Assembly: GCA_947502835.1 (NCBI GenBank)
Contig: CANNBJ010000001.1
Location: forward strand, 434,001-498,000
From: Bdellovibrionales bacterium
GTDB taxonomy: Bacteria; Bdellovibrionota; UBA1018; CAIMNF01
DNA length: 64,000 nt
Direction: 5' to 3'
Part shown: positions 53,329 through 62,052 of the stretch, in pieces
How positions within the stretch are numbered: the first letter of the stretch is position 1
Layout of the letters: every line of letters starts with the position of its first letter
The notes under the pieces: model-generated
Database searches by the model: none
What the model was told of the DNA's origin: nothing
What the model saw: the letters and a program-made list of their open reading frames with translations, nothing else
Position numbers and translations under genes: made by a program

Positions 53329-55223
53329 AATCGAAATCCAGCAGAAGAATGCTGCCCCTGACGCTTGGGGCGCTTGGAGTTGTGTTTGGCGACATCGGAA
53401 CGAGCCCTCTTTACACGATCTCGGAGTGTGTGAACCCCGCACACGGCGTGGAGGCGGGGGTTCCCTCAAACCTCTACGGATTGATTTCCCTGATCTTCTG
53501 GTCGCTCCTTTTGGTGGTGACCTTGAAATACATTTTCTTCCTCATGCGTGCGGACAATCGGGGCGAGGGCGGGATCATGGCCCTGATGGCTCTTCTGCCA
53601 GACCACCTGAGGGTCCCAAAACCCGGTCAGGTGGGAGCTGCGGCCCTCTTTGTGATCGCCGGCGCTTCGCTTCTGTTTGGGGACGGGGTGATCACCCCCG
53701 CGATTTCAGTGCTCTCCGCAGTGGAGGGACTGAAGGTCGTGTCCCCCGAGCTTGAACACTTTGTGGTTCCCCTCACGGTCCTCATTCTGCTGGGCCTCTT
53801 TGGCGTACAAAAAAGCGGAACCCACAAGATCGGCAGCTACTTTGGTCCGATCATGCTCATTTGGTTCGGCGCACTTGGCGTGCTTGGACTCATTCATATC
53901 TTCGACGCTCCCGAGATCCTCCGCGCCCTCTCTCCCGCGTATGCAGTGCAGTTCTTCCGGGATCACGGGCTTCATGCATTCCGGATGCTCGGATCCGTGG
54001 TTCTTGCGGTAACGGGTGGCGAAGCCCTGTATGCGGACATGGGACACTTCGGACGAAAGCCGATCCAGATTGCGTGGTTGTTTCTTGTGTTTCCCTGCCT
54101 CCTTTTGAACTACCTGGGCCAAGGTGCGCTCCTGATTGCTCATCCTGAAATGGCCCAAAGCCCCTTTTACAGCATGGTTCCTTCCCAACTCCTCTACCCC
54201 ATGATCTTTCTTGCCACTGCAGCAACCGTGATCGCCTCCCAGGCTTTGATCTCGGGAGCCTATTCCCTCTCCAGTCAGGCCATTCGCCTCGGGTACTTTC
54301 CACGCCTCACCGTGAAGCACACATCTGAAGAAGGAGAAGGTCAAATCTACGTCCCCTTCATCAATACCACCCTTGCCATTCTCTGCATTTGGCTCGTTCT
54401 GGAGTTCCAGGTGTCAAGCAAACTCGCAGCTGCCTACGGGCTTGCCGTGACCGGCACGATGACGATCACCTCCTTGATCTTCTTCCTCGTCACCCGGTAT
54501 CGCTGGAAATGGAATCCGATCCTGTCCATCGGGGTGCTCGTTTTGTTTCTTGCCGTGGATTTGCCCTTTTTCATCGCCAACTCCCTGAAAATCCTTGATG
54601 GCGGGTGGATTCCCGTCTTCATCGGGATTTTCTTTTTCCTGATCATGTGGACCTGGAAAATCGGAAGAAGCCTGCTTTCGCGGCACTTCGAGGAGAACTC
54701 TCCGCCTCTGGAAGACTTTCTTGTGAACATCCGCTCCAAAGTGAATTACCGGGTACCGGGGACAGGGGTCTTCATGGCCTCAAATTCAAACGGTGTGCCC
54801 CCAGTGGTCATGCGTATGGTGAACCGCTTCCGCTCACTGCACGAACGGGTGATTCTCCTCACCGTGACCTCGGAGAATGTTCCTTATGCCTGCAAGCCCT
54901 CTTGCGAGGACGATCGGGTTCAGGCGCACGAGCTGTCCAACGGCTTTTACAGAGTCATCATCCGGTACGGATTCATGGAGCTCCCGGACATCCCGAAAGT
55001 GATGAAGATTGCGGTGGCAAAACTCGGTCTGCCCGACCAGAATGTCGACGAAATCCTGTATGTTCTCGGACATGAAACCTTCGTGGAGCGAAACGCCGGC
55101 GAAATGTCGCGGGCAAAACAGGCGATCTTTTCGTTTCTCTCAAGGAATGCACGAAATGCCACGGATTACTTCGGCCTGCCTCCGAATCAGGTACTCGAGC
55201 TTGGCACACAGATCGACCTCTAA
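53325..55223 (+). CDS. kup: Kup-family potassium uptake permease
   Basis: A 632-residue protein with about 12 transmembrane helices and the KUP signatures 'LGALGVVFGDIGTSPLYT' near the start, 'LFGDGVITPAISVLSAVEG' and 'GGEALYADMGHFG', followed by a cytoplasmic C-terminal domain of about 150 residues. It is a proton-coupled K+ uptake system. It is translationally coupled to mutS, probably by chance of operon packing. Its last four bases overlap the convergent beta-propeller lipoprotein gene. Confidence 0.95.
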   Translation: MKSKSSRRMLPLTLGALGVVFGDIGTSPLYTISECVNPAHGVEAGVPSNLYGLISLIFWSLLLVVTLKYIFFLMRADNRGEGGIMALMALLPDHLRVPKPGQVGAAALFVIAGASLLFGDGVITPAISVLSAVEGLKVVSPELEHFVVPLTVLILLGLFGVQKSGTHKIGSYFGPIMLIWFGALGVLGLIHIFDAPEILRALSPAYAVQFFRDHGLHAFRMLGSVVLAVTGGEALYADMGHFGRKPIQIAWLFLVFPCLLLNYLGQGALLIAHPEMAQSPFYSMVPSQLLYPMIFLATAATVIASQALISGAYSLSSQAIRLGYFPRLTVKHTSEEGEGQIYVPFINTTLAILCIWLVLEFQVSSKLAAAYGLAVTGTMTITSLIFFLVTRYRWKWNPILSIGVLVLFLAVDLPFFIANSLKILDGGWIPVFIGIFFFLIMWTWKIGRSLLSRHFEENSPPLEDFLVNIRSKVNYRVPGTGVFMASNSNGVPPVVMRMVNRFRSLHERVILLTVTSENVPYACKPSCEDDRVQAHELSNGFYRVIIRYGFMELPDIPKVMKIAVAKLGLPDQNVDEILYVLGHETFVERNAGEMSRAKQAIFSFLSRNARNATDYFGLPPNQVLELGTQIDL

Positions 55224-56713
55224 CGGGTGATTTCAAACTCGCTCGCAAAGCCCCGCGCCATGAATCCGGATCCACTTCCACTCGAGAAGAGTGCCCCATC
55301 CGAAGTGCCGAACAGGACAAATTGAGCTCCGGCCTTGATCAAGGATCCGCAGGTTTCCTTCTCGCCTGCACGAGCCGCGCCAAGAAATGAATTGCCCCAC
55401 TGGGACTGCCCGAGGATCGCCCCTGTCGAGGACAATCGGATCAGGACGAGGTCTCCCTTTCCCTGAACCGTATCCCCGCCGGAGACCGCACCTCCCCCTT
55501 GTGACTCAAGAAGATTTCCCATGGTTTCCGCACACAAGAGAATCTGGCCTGTTTCCTGGATGGGAAGGACCTTCTTTCCAAGATCAATCTTGTTTGCACC
55601 GGGAAGAGACGCCCCCCACACCCGGGTCCACTGTAAAACCCCGCTTGAGCCAAGTTTCGACACAAAAACATCACCCATGCCCGCATGGGTTTCCGTGTTT
55701 GCGGTCCCATTCGCATTTTTCCCGTAACTTGAGGTCGTGGAGCCCGTGAGAAACACCTCTCCGGTCGAATTCAAACTCAAATCAAACAACACATCCGATC
55801 CGGTTCCTTTCCCGCTCGCAAGGCTGGTTCTCCCGAGCTGCCTGTTGAACACGGAAGTTCCACTCGAGGAATACGCACTCACGATGACATCACGAAAGTT
55901 CGCCGTCGGACAAGCTGCCGCTGCGTTGTAGCCCGGCTCCGTGGTGAGCCCCGCATTGGTTTCAAAAAGATTTCCACAGGTGTGGCCTCCGGCAAGAATC
56001 TGCCCTGATGCGCTTACCGCAACTTTCCGGTACTCCTCATCATTGGCCCCCCCATTCATCTTTCGCCAAACAAGATTTCCCGCTGAATCCAGCTTGAGAA
56101 GAAGAGCATCGTAATTCCCGGCATTCGCAGAATCGGTGCCGGTTGCCCGAAAGTGGCTCCGGGTCCGTCCGGCCACATAGACCGCTCCGGCTGAGTCAAC
56201 CGCCACATCAAAAAAGTCCTCGCGCTGATTCGTATTTGCGGCGCCAAGGGTGGTCTGACCGAAATGCCGGATCCAAACTCTGGGCCCTCCAAGCGAGTAC
56301 CGGGCCACAAACCCATCCCCCGCCCCACCCGGCACATCCCCGAGACCTCCCGTGGTGTGACCCACAATCACCACATCATTGGGTGGCAAAAATGCGATCG
56401 AACTTGCAACCGTGTACCCGCCCGCAGCAAGAGAAATCTTCGGAAGATCTCCCACCTCGCGCACCTTGACTCCGGAACTGTTCAGTACCGTAAAACAGAA
56501 GTTGGAGAGGCTTGGATTGGAGCACCCAAGGGTCGCATAGCCATTGCTCGTGGCAACCGAGCGGGAAGCGTTCGGCAGTTTCATCGCCAACGCAGTCTCA
56601 TTGTCCGCGATGGACGCTGTATCAAGTGGATTTGAAACCACGCTTCTCAGTTTTGAACAGGCACTTGTTCCGAGAATGAGAACCATCATCCATGCAATGC
56701 TCGCATTACTCAT
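55220..56713 (-). CDS. Lipoprotein with SBBP-like beta-propeller repeats
   Basis: A 497-residue protein. The start at 56713 gives a lipoprotein signal ending 'LILGTSAC'. The mature protein is a series of propeller-type blades resembling SBBP repeats, with recurring 'VDSAGAVYVAGRT', 'LDSAGNLVWRK', 'VSASGQILAGG', 'LNSTGEVFLTGST' and 'LGSSGVLQWTRVWG' motifs. Such lipoproteins are probably displayed on the outer membrane; the partner is unknown. It overlaps the end of the metalloprotease gene by eight bases, so the two are a likely operon, and is convergent with kup. Confidence 0.75.
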   Translation of the reverse strand: MSNASIAWMMVLILGTSACSKLRSVVSNPLDTASIADNETALAMKLPNASRSVATSNGYATLGCSNPSLSNFCFTVLNSSGVKVREVGDLPKISLAAGGYTVASSIAFLPPNDVVIVGHTTGGLGDVPGGAGDGFVARYSLGGPRVWIRHFGQTTLGAANTNQREDFFDVAVDSAGAVYVAGRTRSHFRATGTDSANAGNYDALLLKLDSAGNLVWRKMNGGANDEEYRKVAVSASGQILAGGHTCGNLFETNAGLTTEPGYNAAAACPTANFRDVIVSAYSSSGTSVFNRQLGRTSLASGKGTGSDVLFDLSLNSTGEVFLTGSTTSSYGKNANGTANTETHAGMGDVFVSKLGSSGVLQWTRVWGASLPGANKIDLGKKVLPIQETGQILLCAETMGNLLESQGGGAVSGGDTVQGKGDLVLIRLSSTGAILGQSQWGNSFLGAARAGEKETCGSLIKAGAQFVLFGTSDGALFSSGSGSGFMARGFASEFEITR

Positions 56714-59261
56714 GACACATGCTCCCCAAAACCTCGTGCAAATCCAAGGCATCGATTCTCAAATCCCCATTCACATCAAAGGTTGCATTGCACCCGCTTG
56801 TGCACCCGAGGCTCGACATGAAGGATTGGATCTGAGTTCGGGTATAGCACCCGACTCCCGATCCTCCATACACAGTTGTCACAGCACCGGTCAGCGCGGG
56901 GTTCCCTCCTTTGAGGAGATTGATGCTTTGGGGGGAGAAAGAGTTCCCCGCCGTGTCGAAGACCTTGATGGAAACGACATAGTTTCCATCCGGAAGCGCT
57001 GATGCGTTCCATGAATACTGGTACGGAGCAGTGGTATCACTGCCAAGCAGAATTCCATTTTGATAGAACTCGACTCGATTCACTCCGACACTATCGGAAG
57101 CACTTGCAGACAGGGCGACCGGGATGATCGAAATCACCGAAAGATGCGCAGGAGAAGTGATCGATCCCGTCGGAGGAGTCCGATCGATCAGGAGGTTCAC
57201 GGAACTGGAATACGTGGAGTTTCCGGCGGCATCAAACGCTCTTGCACGAAGCGAGTAGCTGCCCTCACTCAAGGAGGCTGTATTGAATGCGAGGGAGTAG
57301 GGCGCAGCAGTATCCGACCCTACCAGAGTTGTGCCCCGATAGAACTCGACCCGACTCACACCCACATTGTCCGAGGCGGTCGCCGTCATCGTGATTGTGG
57401 AATTGGATGAGGCATTGAGGTTAACCGCAGCAGCCGGTGCCGTGAGTGTCACAGTGGGCGGAGTTGCATCGGAGCTTGGCGGGGGCGAGGAACCGCCTCC
57501 ACCACCTCCTCCTCCCGTCGCGCCACCGACACAAACCTGATGGGTCTGGCTTACTCCCCAATTTCCGGAGTTCGTGGCGAGGACGGTTCCGGCACCGTTT
57601 AGAATTCGATAGCTTCCATTGCTAAAACTTTGGCCATCTCCATACTGATCACGAACCGTGATCACATAACAACCCGGGGCAAGGCAGTGATTGTTGTTCA
57701 CAACCGAACCTTGGGCTCCATCGGCGAAAGGCCCCCCTGAAAAAACATTGGTTCCATTCAGAGTGCCGATGTATGTATTCTCACTCCCCGCATAGTCAAG
57801 GGTGAAGGAAACATTGATCGTCTCGGGATTGCTTGGAACGGAGAAGGCAACTGTGGCGGAGTTGTTTGCGGCACTCTGGTCAGTTCCTCCGTTCGGAGCA
57901 TTCACATTGAACTCGATCGAGTGATTTCCAGTGCTCAGGCTCGGCATTGCCGGGAGAGTGATGGACGCGGACGCCCCCGTTGCAAGACTTCCTGAATACG
58001 GAACGGACTCCCAGGCGCCCCCGTCTATTCGATAGCGCACCGTCGCGGAGGTCACTGTTGTGGAACCAAGATTGGTAATGAGCGCTTTCGGCTGATAGCC
58101 GGCCTCACATAGCGAGGTCGGCATTCCTTGTGCTGACACCGATACATCCAGAGAGGTCAAGGGGGTGCCCCCCAAGGTGGTCAACATGGTGGGGCGCAGG
58201 CTTTCCAAGGCTGCCCTCATCCGGTCCTTCTGCCCTTGCGTGAACATGTCCTGACAGGTCTGGGAGGAATAGTCCATGTAGTTCTCCACCTGCTGGGTCC
58301 CCGAGCACTGGGGCGCACTGCAAGATCCTCCCTGAGGCGCGGAAGGAGTATCGCACACCCGGTCTCCCTGGGTTGCACACGTGGTTTCGGACGTACAAGA
58401 AGTTGTGCCGTTGAAAGTATGATACAGGTTCAAGTAATGACCCATCTCGTGCGAAAGCACCTTGCCGTGGCTTGTGTATGACTTCACGGTCCCGATCGTT
58501 CCGGTTGCGGAATGGAGCATCACAATCCCGTCCACGGGGTTGTTGTACGGAAAATATGCATACCCCTGGATGCCGGCCCCGCCATTGTTCCCTTCAATTT
58601 CGGTCACAACCCAGATGTTCACGTATTTGTCGCGCGGCCAAGTCGAGAGTGCCTTTACATTCTCCTCCACCGCTCCACCGCCACTGCTGGATTCGATCCC
58701 CGAAGTTGCATAGTTCGGAACCGAGCTTCCGTTCACGCGAACGATCCCGGTTGTGGGCTGATTGTTGGGATCCCTCTTTGCCAGGACAAACTGAATCTTG
58801 GTGTCCACCCCGGAACCATCTCCGGTGGTTCCCGCAACTTTCCGGAAATGATGATTGAGAGCGGCCACTGCACTCTCGATCTGGGCGCTTGAGATGTTTG
58901 ATCCAATTCCCTCGGGTTCCCCAAGATGAATCACATGAAACACAACCGGAAGGGTGATCACCGTGTCTGCCAGTAAAAACTGGGCAGCAAGGCTTGACCT
59001 TCGCTGCATGGCCTCGACCACCTTCTGTTCGTTCTGAAGACGCTGGGCCTCGAGTTCAGGATGGCGAACCGGAAGTGAATCAGCGCCGCAAGAGGTCTCC
59101 CCGTTCGCTTCGCTCAGCAGCGCCTGAAGACGGACATCCCTCACACGCGAAGACGGAAGAGCGCGCCTCGTCTGGGAGGAGGCTTCTTCCATCCGCGGCC
59201 CGCACACTACAAACACAGTCAACAAAATGAATTGAAAACATCCCCGGAGTTTGTTTTTCAC
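56706..59261 (-). CDS. Secreted M43-family metalloprotease with Ig-like and dockerin-like regions
   Basis: An 851-residue exported protein starting at a GTG. The catalytic domain (about 95-365) has the zinc site 'HEMGHYLNLYH' (271-281) and the Met-turn 'ENYMDYSS', matching pappalysin/cytophagalysin (M43). It continues with CARDB-like and Ig-like beta domains ('TPPTVTLTAPAAAVNLN', 'VGVSRVEFYRGTTLVGSDTAAPY', repeated), a Gly/Ser/Pro linker, and a Cys-rich end with 'DVNGDLRIDALDLHEVLG', an EF-hand/dockerin-like calcium site. Likely a digestive or surface protease. It precedes the propeller lipoprotein in the operon. Confidence 0.88.
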   Translation of the reverse strand: MKNKLRGCFQFILLTVFVVCGPRMEEASSQTRRALPSSRVRDVRLQALLSEANGETSCGADSLPVRHPELEAQRLQNEQKVVEAMQRRSSLAAQFLLADTVITLPVVFHVIHLGEPEGIGSNISSAQIESAVAALNHHFRKVAGTTGDGSGVDTKIQFVLAKRDPNNQPTTGIVRVNGSSVPNYATSGIESSSGGGAVEENVKALSTWPRDKYVNIWVVTEIEGNNGGAGIQGYAYFPYNNPVDGIVMLHSATGTIGTVKSYTSHGKVLSHEMGHYLNLYHTFNGTTSCTSETTCATQGDRVCDTPSAPQGGSCSAPQCSGTQQVENYMDYSSQTCQDMFTQGQKDRMRAALESLRPTMLTTLGGTPLTSLDVSVSAQGMPTSLCEAGYQPKALITNLGSTTVTSATVRYRIDGGAWESVPYSGSLATGASASITLPAMPSLSTGNHSIEFNVNAPNGGTDQSAANNSATVAFSVPSNPETINVSFTLDYAGSENTYIGTLNGTNVFSGGPFADGAQGSVVNNNHCLAPGCYVITVRDQYGDGQSFSNGSYRILNGAGTVLATNSGNWGVSQTHQVCVGGATGGGGGGGGSSPPPSSDATPPTVTLTAPAAAVNLNASSNSTITMTATASDNVGVSRVEFYRGTTLVGSDTAAPYSLAFNTASLSEGSYSLRARAFDAAGNSTYSSSVNLLIDRTPPTGSITSPAHLSVISIIPVALSASASDSVGVNRVEFYQNGILLGSDTTAPYQYSWNASALPDGNYVVSIKVFDTAGNSFSPQSINLLKGGNPALTGAVTTVYGGSGVGCYTRTQIQSFMSSLGCTSGCNATFDVNGDLRIDALDLHEVLGSMCHE

Positions 59262-59354
59262 AATCCCCCCATCGGAACATTCTATCTTTCTTTGGAGTGA
59301 AATTAACGTGTGTCCTGAATGACACGCCAGAAAACTGATGCTAGGGTCGCTCCC

Positions 59355-59798
59355 ATGAATCGCTTCTTGTTGATCCTCTCCCTGATTTTTGTTGTTTCAT
59401 CCGCCCATGCCGCCCGTTTTGAGGTTCTGGGACTCGGTCCGATCTTCTCTGTCGAAATCTCGACCCGAAGTGGTGACACCGTCGCCTCGGTGACCAAGCG
59501 CACCTTCACCCATGCGCAAGCAGCGGGCCTGATCGATGCGTTTTCCTTCAGCGATGTGGGCGTGGATTCCATCACGCCTCCCCGGCAAGCGCCCCTGGAG
59601 CATTACACAGAAATTGTTGGCCCGAGGGAATTCAGAGCCTACGGCTGGTGCTACTCTGTGGACGGCGTTTCTCCGGATCTCCTTGCAGACGAGTACGCTC
59701 TCTCAGGTTCCGAGAGGATCATCCGCTGGTATTTCGGATACGCAACCAGGATGGATCAAACCTGGGAACTCCAGTGCGCTCCCGTATTCACGCCTTGA
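59355..59798 (+). CDS. Exported DUF4430-like protein
   Basis: A 147-residue protein from the ATG at 59355 with signal peptide 'MNRFLLILSLIFVVSSAHA'. The domain includes 'FRAYGWCYSVDGVSPDLLAD' and 'IIRWYFGYATRMDQTW', the W-x-x-x-V-N/D-G pattern of DUF4430, a transcobalamin-like C-terminal fold that can bind cobalamin-type ligands or act structurally. Two Cys may form a disulfide. Its end overlaps hemH by 11 bases on the other strand. Whether it is linked to the cobalamin-dependent metH of this window is unknown. Confidence 0.6.
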   Translation: MNRFLLILSLIFVVSSAHAARFEVLGLGPIFSVEISTRSGDTVASVTKRTFTHAQAAGLIDAFSFSDVGVDSITPPRQAPLEHYTEIVGPREFRAYGWCYSVDGVSPDLLADEYALSGSERIIRWYFGYATRMDQTWELQCAPVFTP

Positions 59799-60816
59799 CC
59801 CACTCAGCGATCGCATCGGCGAAATCGTCCCGGCTGTTCAGACAAGGCACATAGGTGAACCGTTCTCCGCCCGACTCAAGAAACAACTCCTTGTATCGAA
59901 GCTGGATCTCTTCCAGGGTTTCAAGGCAATCGGCAGTGAACGAGGGGGACGCAACCACCAGACTTTTCACTCCCTTCTTCGGAAGCTCCTCGAGAAGCAC
60001 ATCCGTATAAGGCTCGATCCATTTGGTTCGCCCGAGACGGGATTGGAAGGCGGTGATGGTTTTTTCCCCGGGCCATTGGAGTGCCCGGGAAAGACGCCGG
60101 GAGGTTTCAAAGGACTGGGCCCGGTAACACTTCTCATTTTTGGAATTCCATTGGTCGCAACACCCGGGAGCACAGCATGACTCGGGCCGCTTTCTGATTT
60201 TGAGAAGCTGCCGCTCGGGCACGCCATGATAACTCAACAAAAGCGCGTCCGGTTTTTCCTGAAGAAGCACCGGACGAATGGTCTCCGAAAGCGCGGAAAT
60301 GAATCCGGGCTCGGAAAAGAAATCCTCGATGATCCGGACTTTCGCTCCCGGAAGCTCGGCTTGCCTGATCCGATCGAATTCCACAATGGAACTCTCGCTT
60401 GCCGCATAAGAGTATTGAGGATAAAGCGGCAAAAACACCAGAGACTCAATGCCTTCTTCCTTGAATTCGCGGATCACATCGGGGAGCGAGGGGTTCCCGT
60501 AGCGCATCGCCATTTTCACGCTGGGACCATTCCCCCCGGGACTCAAGCGCGTGCGCACCTTCTCGGTCAACTCGCGTGTGTGGATCATGAGGGGTGAGCC
60601 CCGATCGGTCCAGATCTGTTCATAAGCCTCAGCGGATTTGCGCGGGCGCGTGTTGAGGATGATCCCGTTCACCAAAATCTTTCTCGGGATTGCAGGAAGG
60701 TCAATCACATAGGGATCATTCAAAAATTGTTTCAAGTAAGCACGAACATCCTTCGTGCTCGGACTCTCGGGAGTGCCGAGATTGAGCAAGAGAACACCGG
60801 TTTTGGGATTTTGCAT
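59788..60816 (-). CDS. hemH: Ferrochelatase with internal cysteine cluster
   Basis: A 342-residue protein with the ferrochelatase layout: 'GVLLLNLGTPESP', 'FLPLYPQYSYAASES', and the catalytic H197 in 'LLSYHGVPER'. It inserts Fe2+ into protoporphyrin IX. Within residues 214-230 it has a tight group of five cysteines ('SCCAPGCC' and 'NEKC'). A known class of proteobacterial ferrochelatases, including myxobacterial ones, carries an internal [2Fe-2S] cluster held by cysteines in such a segment; this one probably belongs to it. It converges on the DUF4430 gene. Monocistronic. Confidence 0.93.
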   Translation of the reverse strand: MQNPKTGVLLLNLGTPESPSTKDVRAYLKQFLNDPYVIDLPAIPRKILVNGIILNTRPRKSAEAYEQIWTDRGSPLMIHTRELTEKVRTRLSPGGNGPSVKMAMRYGNPSLPDVIREFKEEGIESLVFLPLYPQYSYAASESSIVEFDRIRQAELPGAKVRIIEDFFSEPGFISALSETIRPVLLQEKPDALLLSYHGVPERQLLKIRKRPESCCAPGCCDQWNSKNEKCYRAQSFETSRRLSRALQWPGEKTITAFQSRLGRTKWIEPYTDVLLEELPKKGVKSLVVASPSFTADCLETLEEIQLRYKELFLESGGERFTYVPCLNSRDDFADAIAEWVKA

Positions 60817-61050
60817 GGAGCAAACCTACCACGAAGCACAGAGGGGCGGACGGAGGAAAGTCGTGATTCATTGAATCAATTAGACTCGTTGCGCAAAAAC
60901 ATCAGGAGCTAAAGAGTCGTCTATTGGCTAGGCCAAATCATTTATAACTGCGAAACAGACGAAATGCGGACCTTTTTGTTCGGTTGATCAAAGATTACTC
61001 AACCTTTTTATTTGAGTTCATCCTGGATCGCTATACACCTAGCCCCCGAA
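60817..61050. other. Divergent regulatory region, hemH and transglycosylase
   Basis: 234 bases without a gene between the hemH start and the transglycosylase start. AT-rich stretches and a GATTCATTGAATC palindrome occur, but no well-matched promoter pair could be fixed. Confidence 0.3.
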
Positions 61051-62052
61051 ATGACTAAACGCAAAGCCACCGTCCTTCTCTTCCCGTTGTTTTTGTCAGC
61101 TCTCCTCTTCTCGGCCTGCTCCTCCGCACCCCCTCCGAATACCGCAATCGAGGACATCCTCGAGCAAGAGGTGGGAGACCTCGACGAGGACCTCGCAACC
61201 AAGATCATGAGCGAAGCACCCAAACGGAAATCAAAGTCCCGTGTTCGGGTCGAGGGTGAAATCAAACGGGAGATCTGGTGGTGGATCCGATATTTTACGG
61301 TTCGGGAGCGCGAGAGTTTCTCCCGCACCTTGAACCGCGCCGAAATTTACCGTCCACTGGTTCAGTCGGCTCTTGCCGAGGCTCGACTGCCCCGGGAACT
61401 CTTTTACCTCGCCTTCATCGAAAGCTCGTACGTCACTCATGCCACCTCACAAACCTCAGCTGTGGGAATCTGGCAGTTCATGGAGCCGACAGCAAAGCGC
61501 TTCGGTCTCAAGGTCAACGGGCGGCTTGATGAACGGCGACACCCGATTTCGTCGACCTACGCGGCCATCCGGTACCTCGACTTTCTTCACTCAAGATTCA
61601 ACTCCTGGTACCTTGCCATTGCCGCATACAACGCTGGCGAGGGACGAATCCGAAAGGCGATTCGGGTCGGCCGGAGCACGGATTTCTGGACTCTTGCGGA
61701 TCGCGGGGCACTCCCGCGGGAGACCATGGAGTATCTCCCGAAGTTTCTTGCAGCGACGACGATCGCATTCCATCTTGAAAAATTCGGCTTCCAGGAAAAC
61801 CAACCGCTGTATCAATGGCCCAGGGTTTCCGGAATCAGGATTCCTTCCGGGATGAAACTGACCACACTTTCCAGAATGACGGGCATGGCTCCCAAGGAGC
61901 TCCTCCGCTTCAATCCGGCGCTTCCCGAGAAGCTGAGCTCATCCTCCAGAAAAGCCGTACAGATCTGGGTTCCACAAACCGTCGCGATACGCTACGTTAA
62001 GCAAAATGGCGAGCTTGCTTTGGAATCGAATCTCAAAACTCGACCGATTTGA
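61051..62052 (+). CDS. Lytic transglycosylase lipoprotein (MltD-like)
   Basis: A 333-residue protein. From the ATG at 61051 a lipoprotein signal ends in 'LLFSAC'. The SLT domain carries the catalytic E124 in 'LAFIESSYVTHATSQTSAVGIWQFM' and 'LAIAAYNAGEGRIRKAI', followed by a C-terminal region ('IPSGMKLTTLSRMTGMAPKELLRFNPAL') resembling a LysM cell-wall-binding repeat. It cleaves the peptidoglycan glycan strand and would sit in the periplasm or outer membrane. It overlaps the glycosyltransferase gene by 47 bases, so the two are co-transcribed. Confidence 0.9.
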   Translation: MTKRKATVLLFPLFLSALLFSACSSAPPPNTAIEDILEQEVGDLDEDLATKIMSEAPKRKSKSRVRVEGEIKREIWWWIRYFTVRERESFSRTLNRAEIYRPLVQSALAEARLPRELFYLAFIESSYVTHATSQTSAVGIWQFMEPTAKRFGLKVNGRLDERRHPISSTYAAIRYLDFLHSRFNSWYLAIAAYNAGEGRIRKAIRVGRSTDFWTLADRGALPRETMEYLPKFLAATTIAFHLEKFGFQENQPLYQWPRVSGIRIPSGMKLTTLSRMTGMAPKELLRFNPALPEKLSSSSRKAVQIWVPQTVAIRYVKQNGELALESNLKTRPI

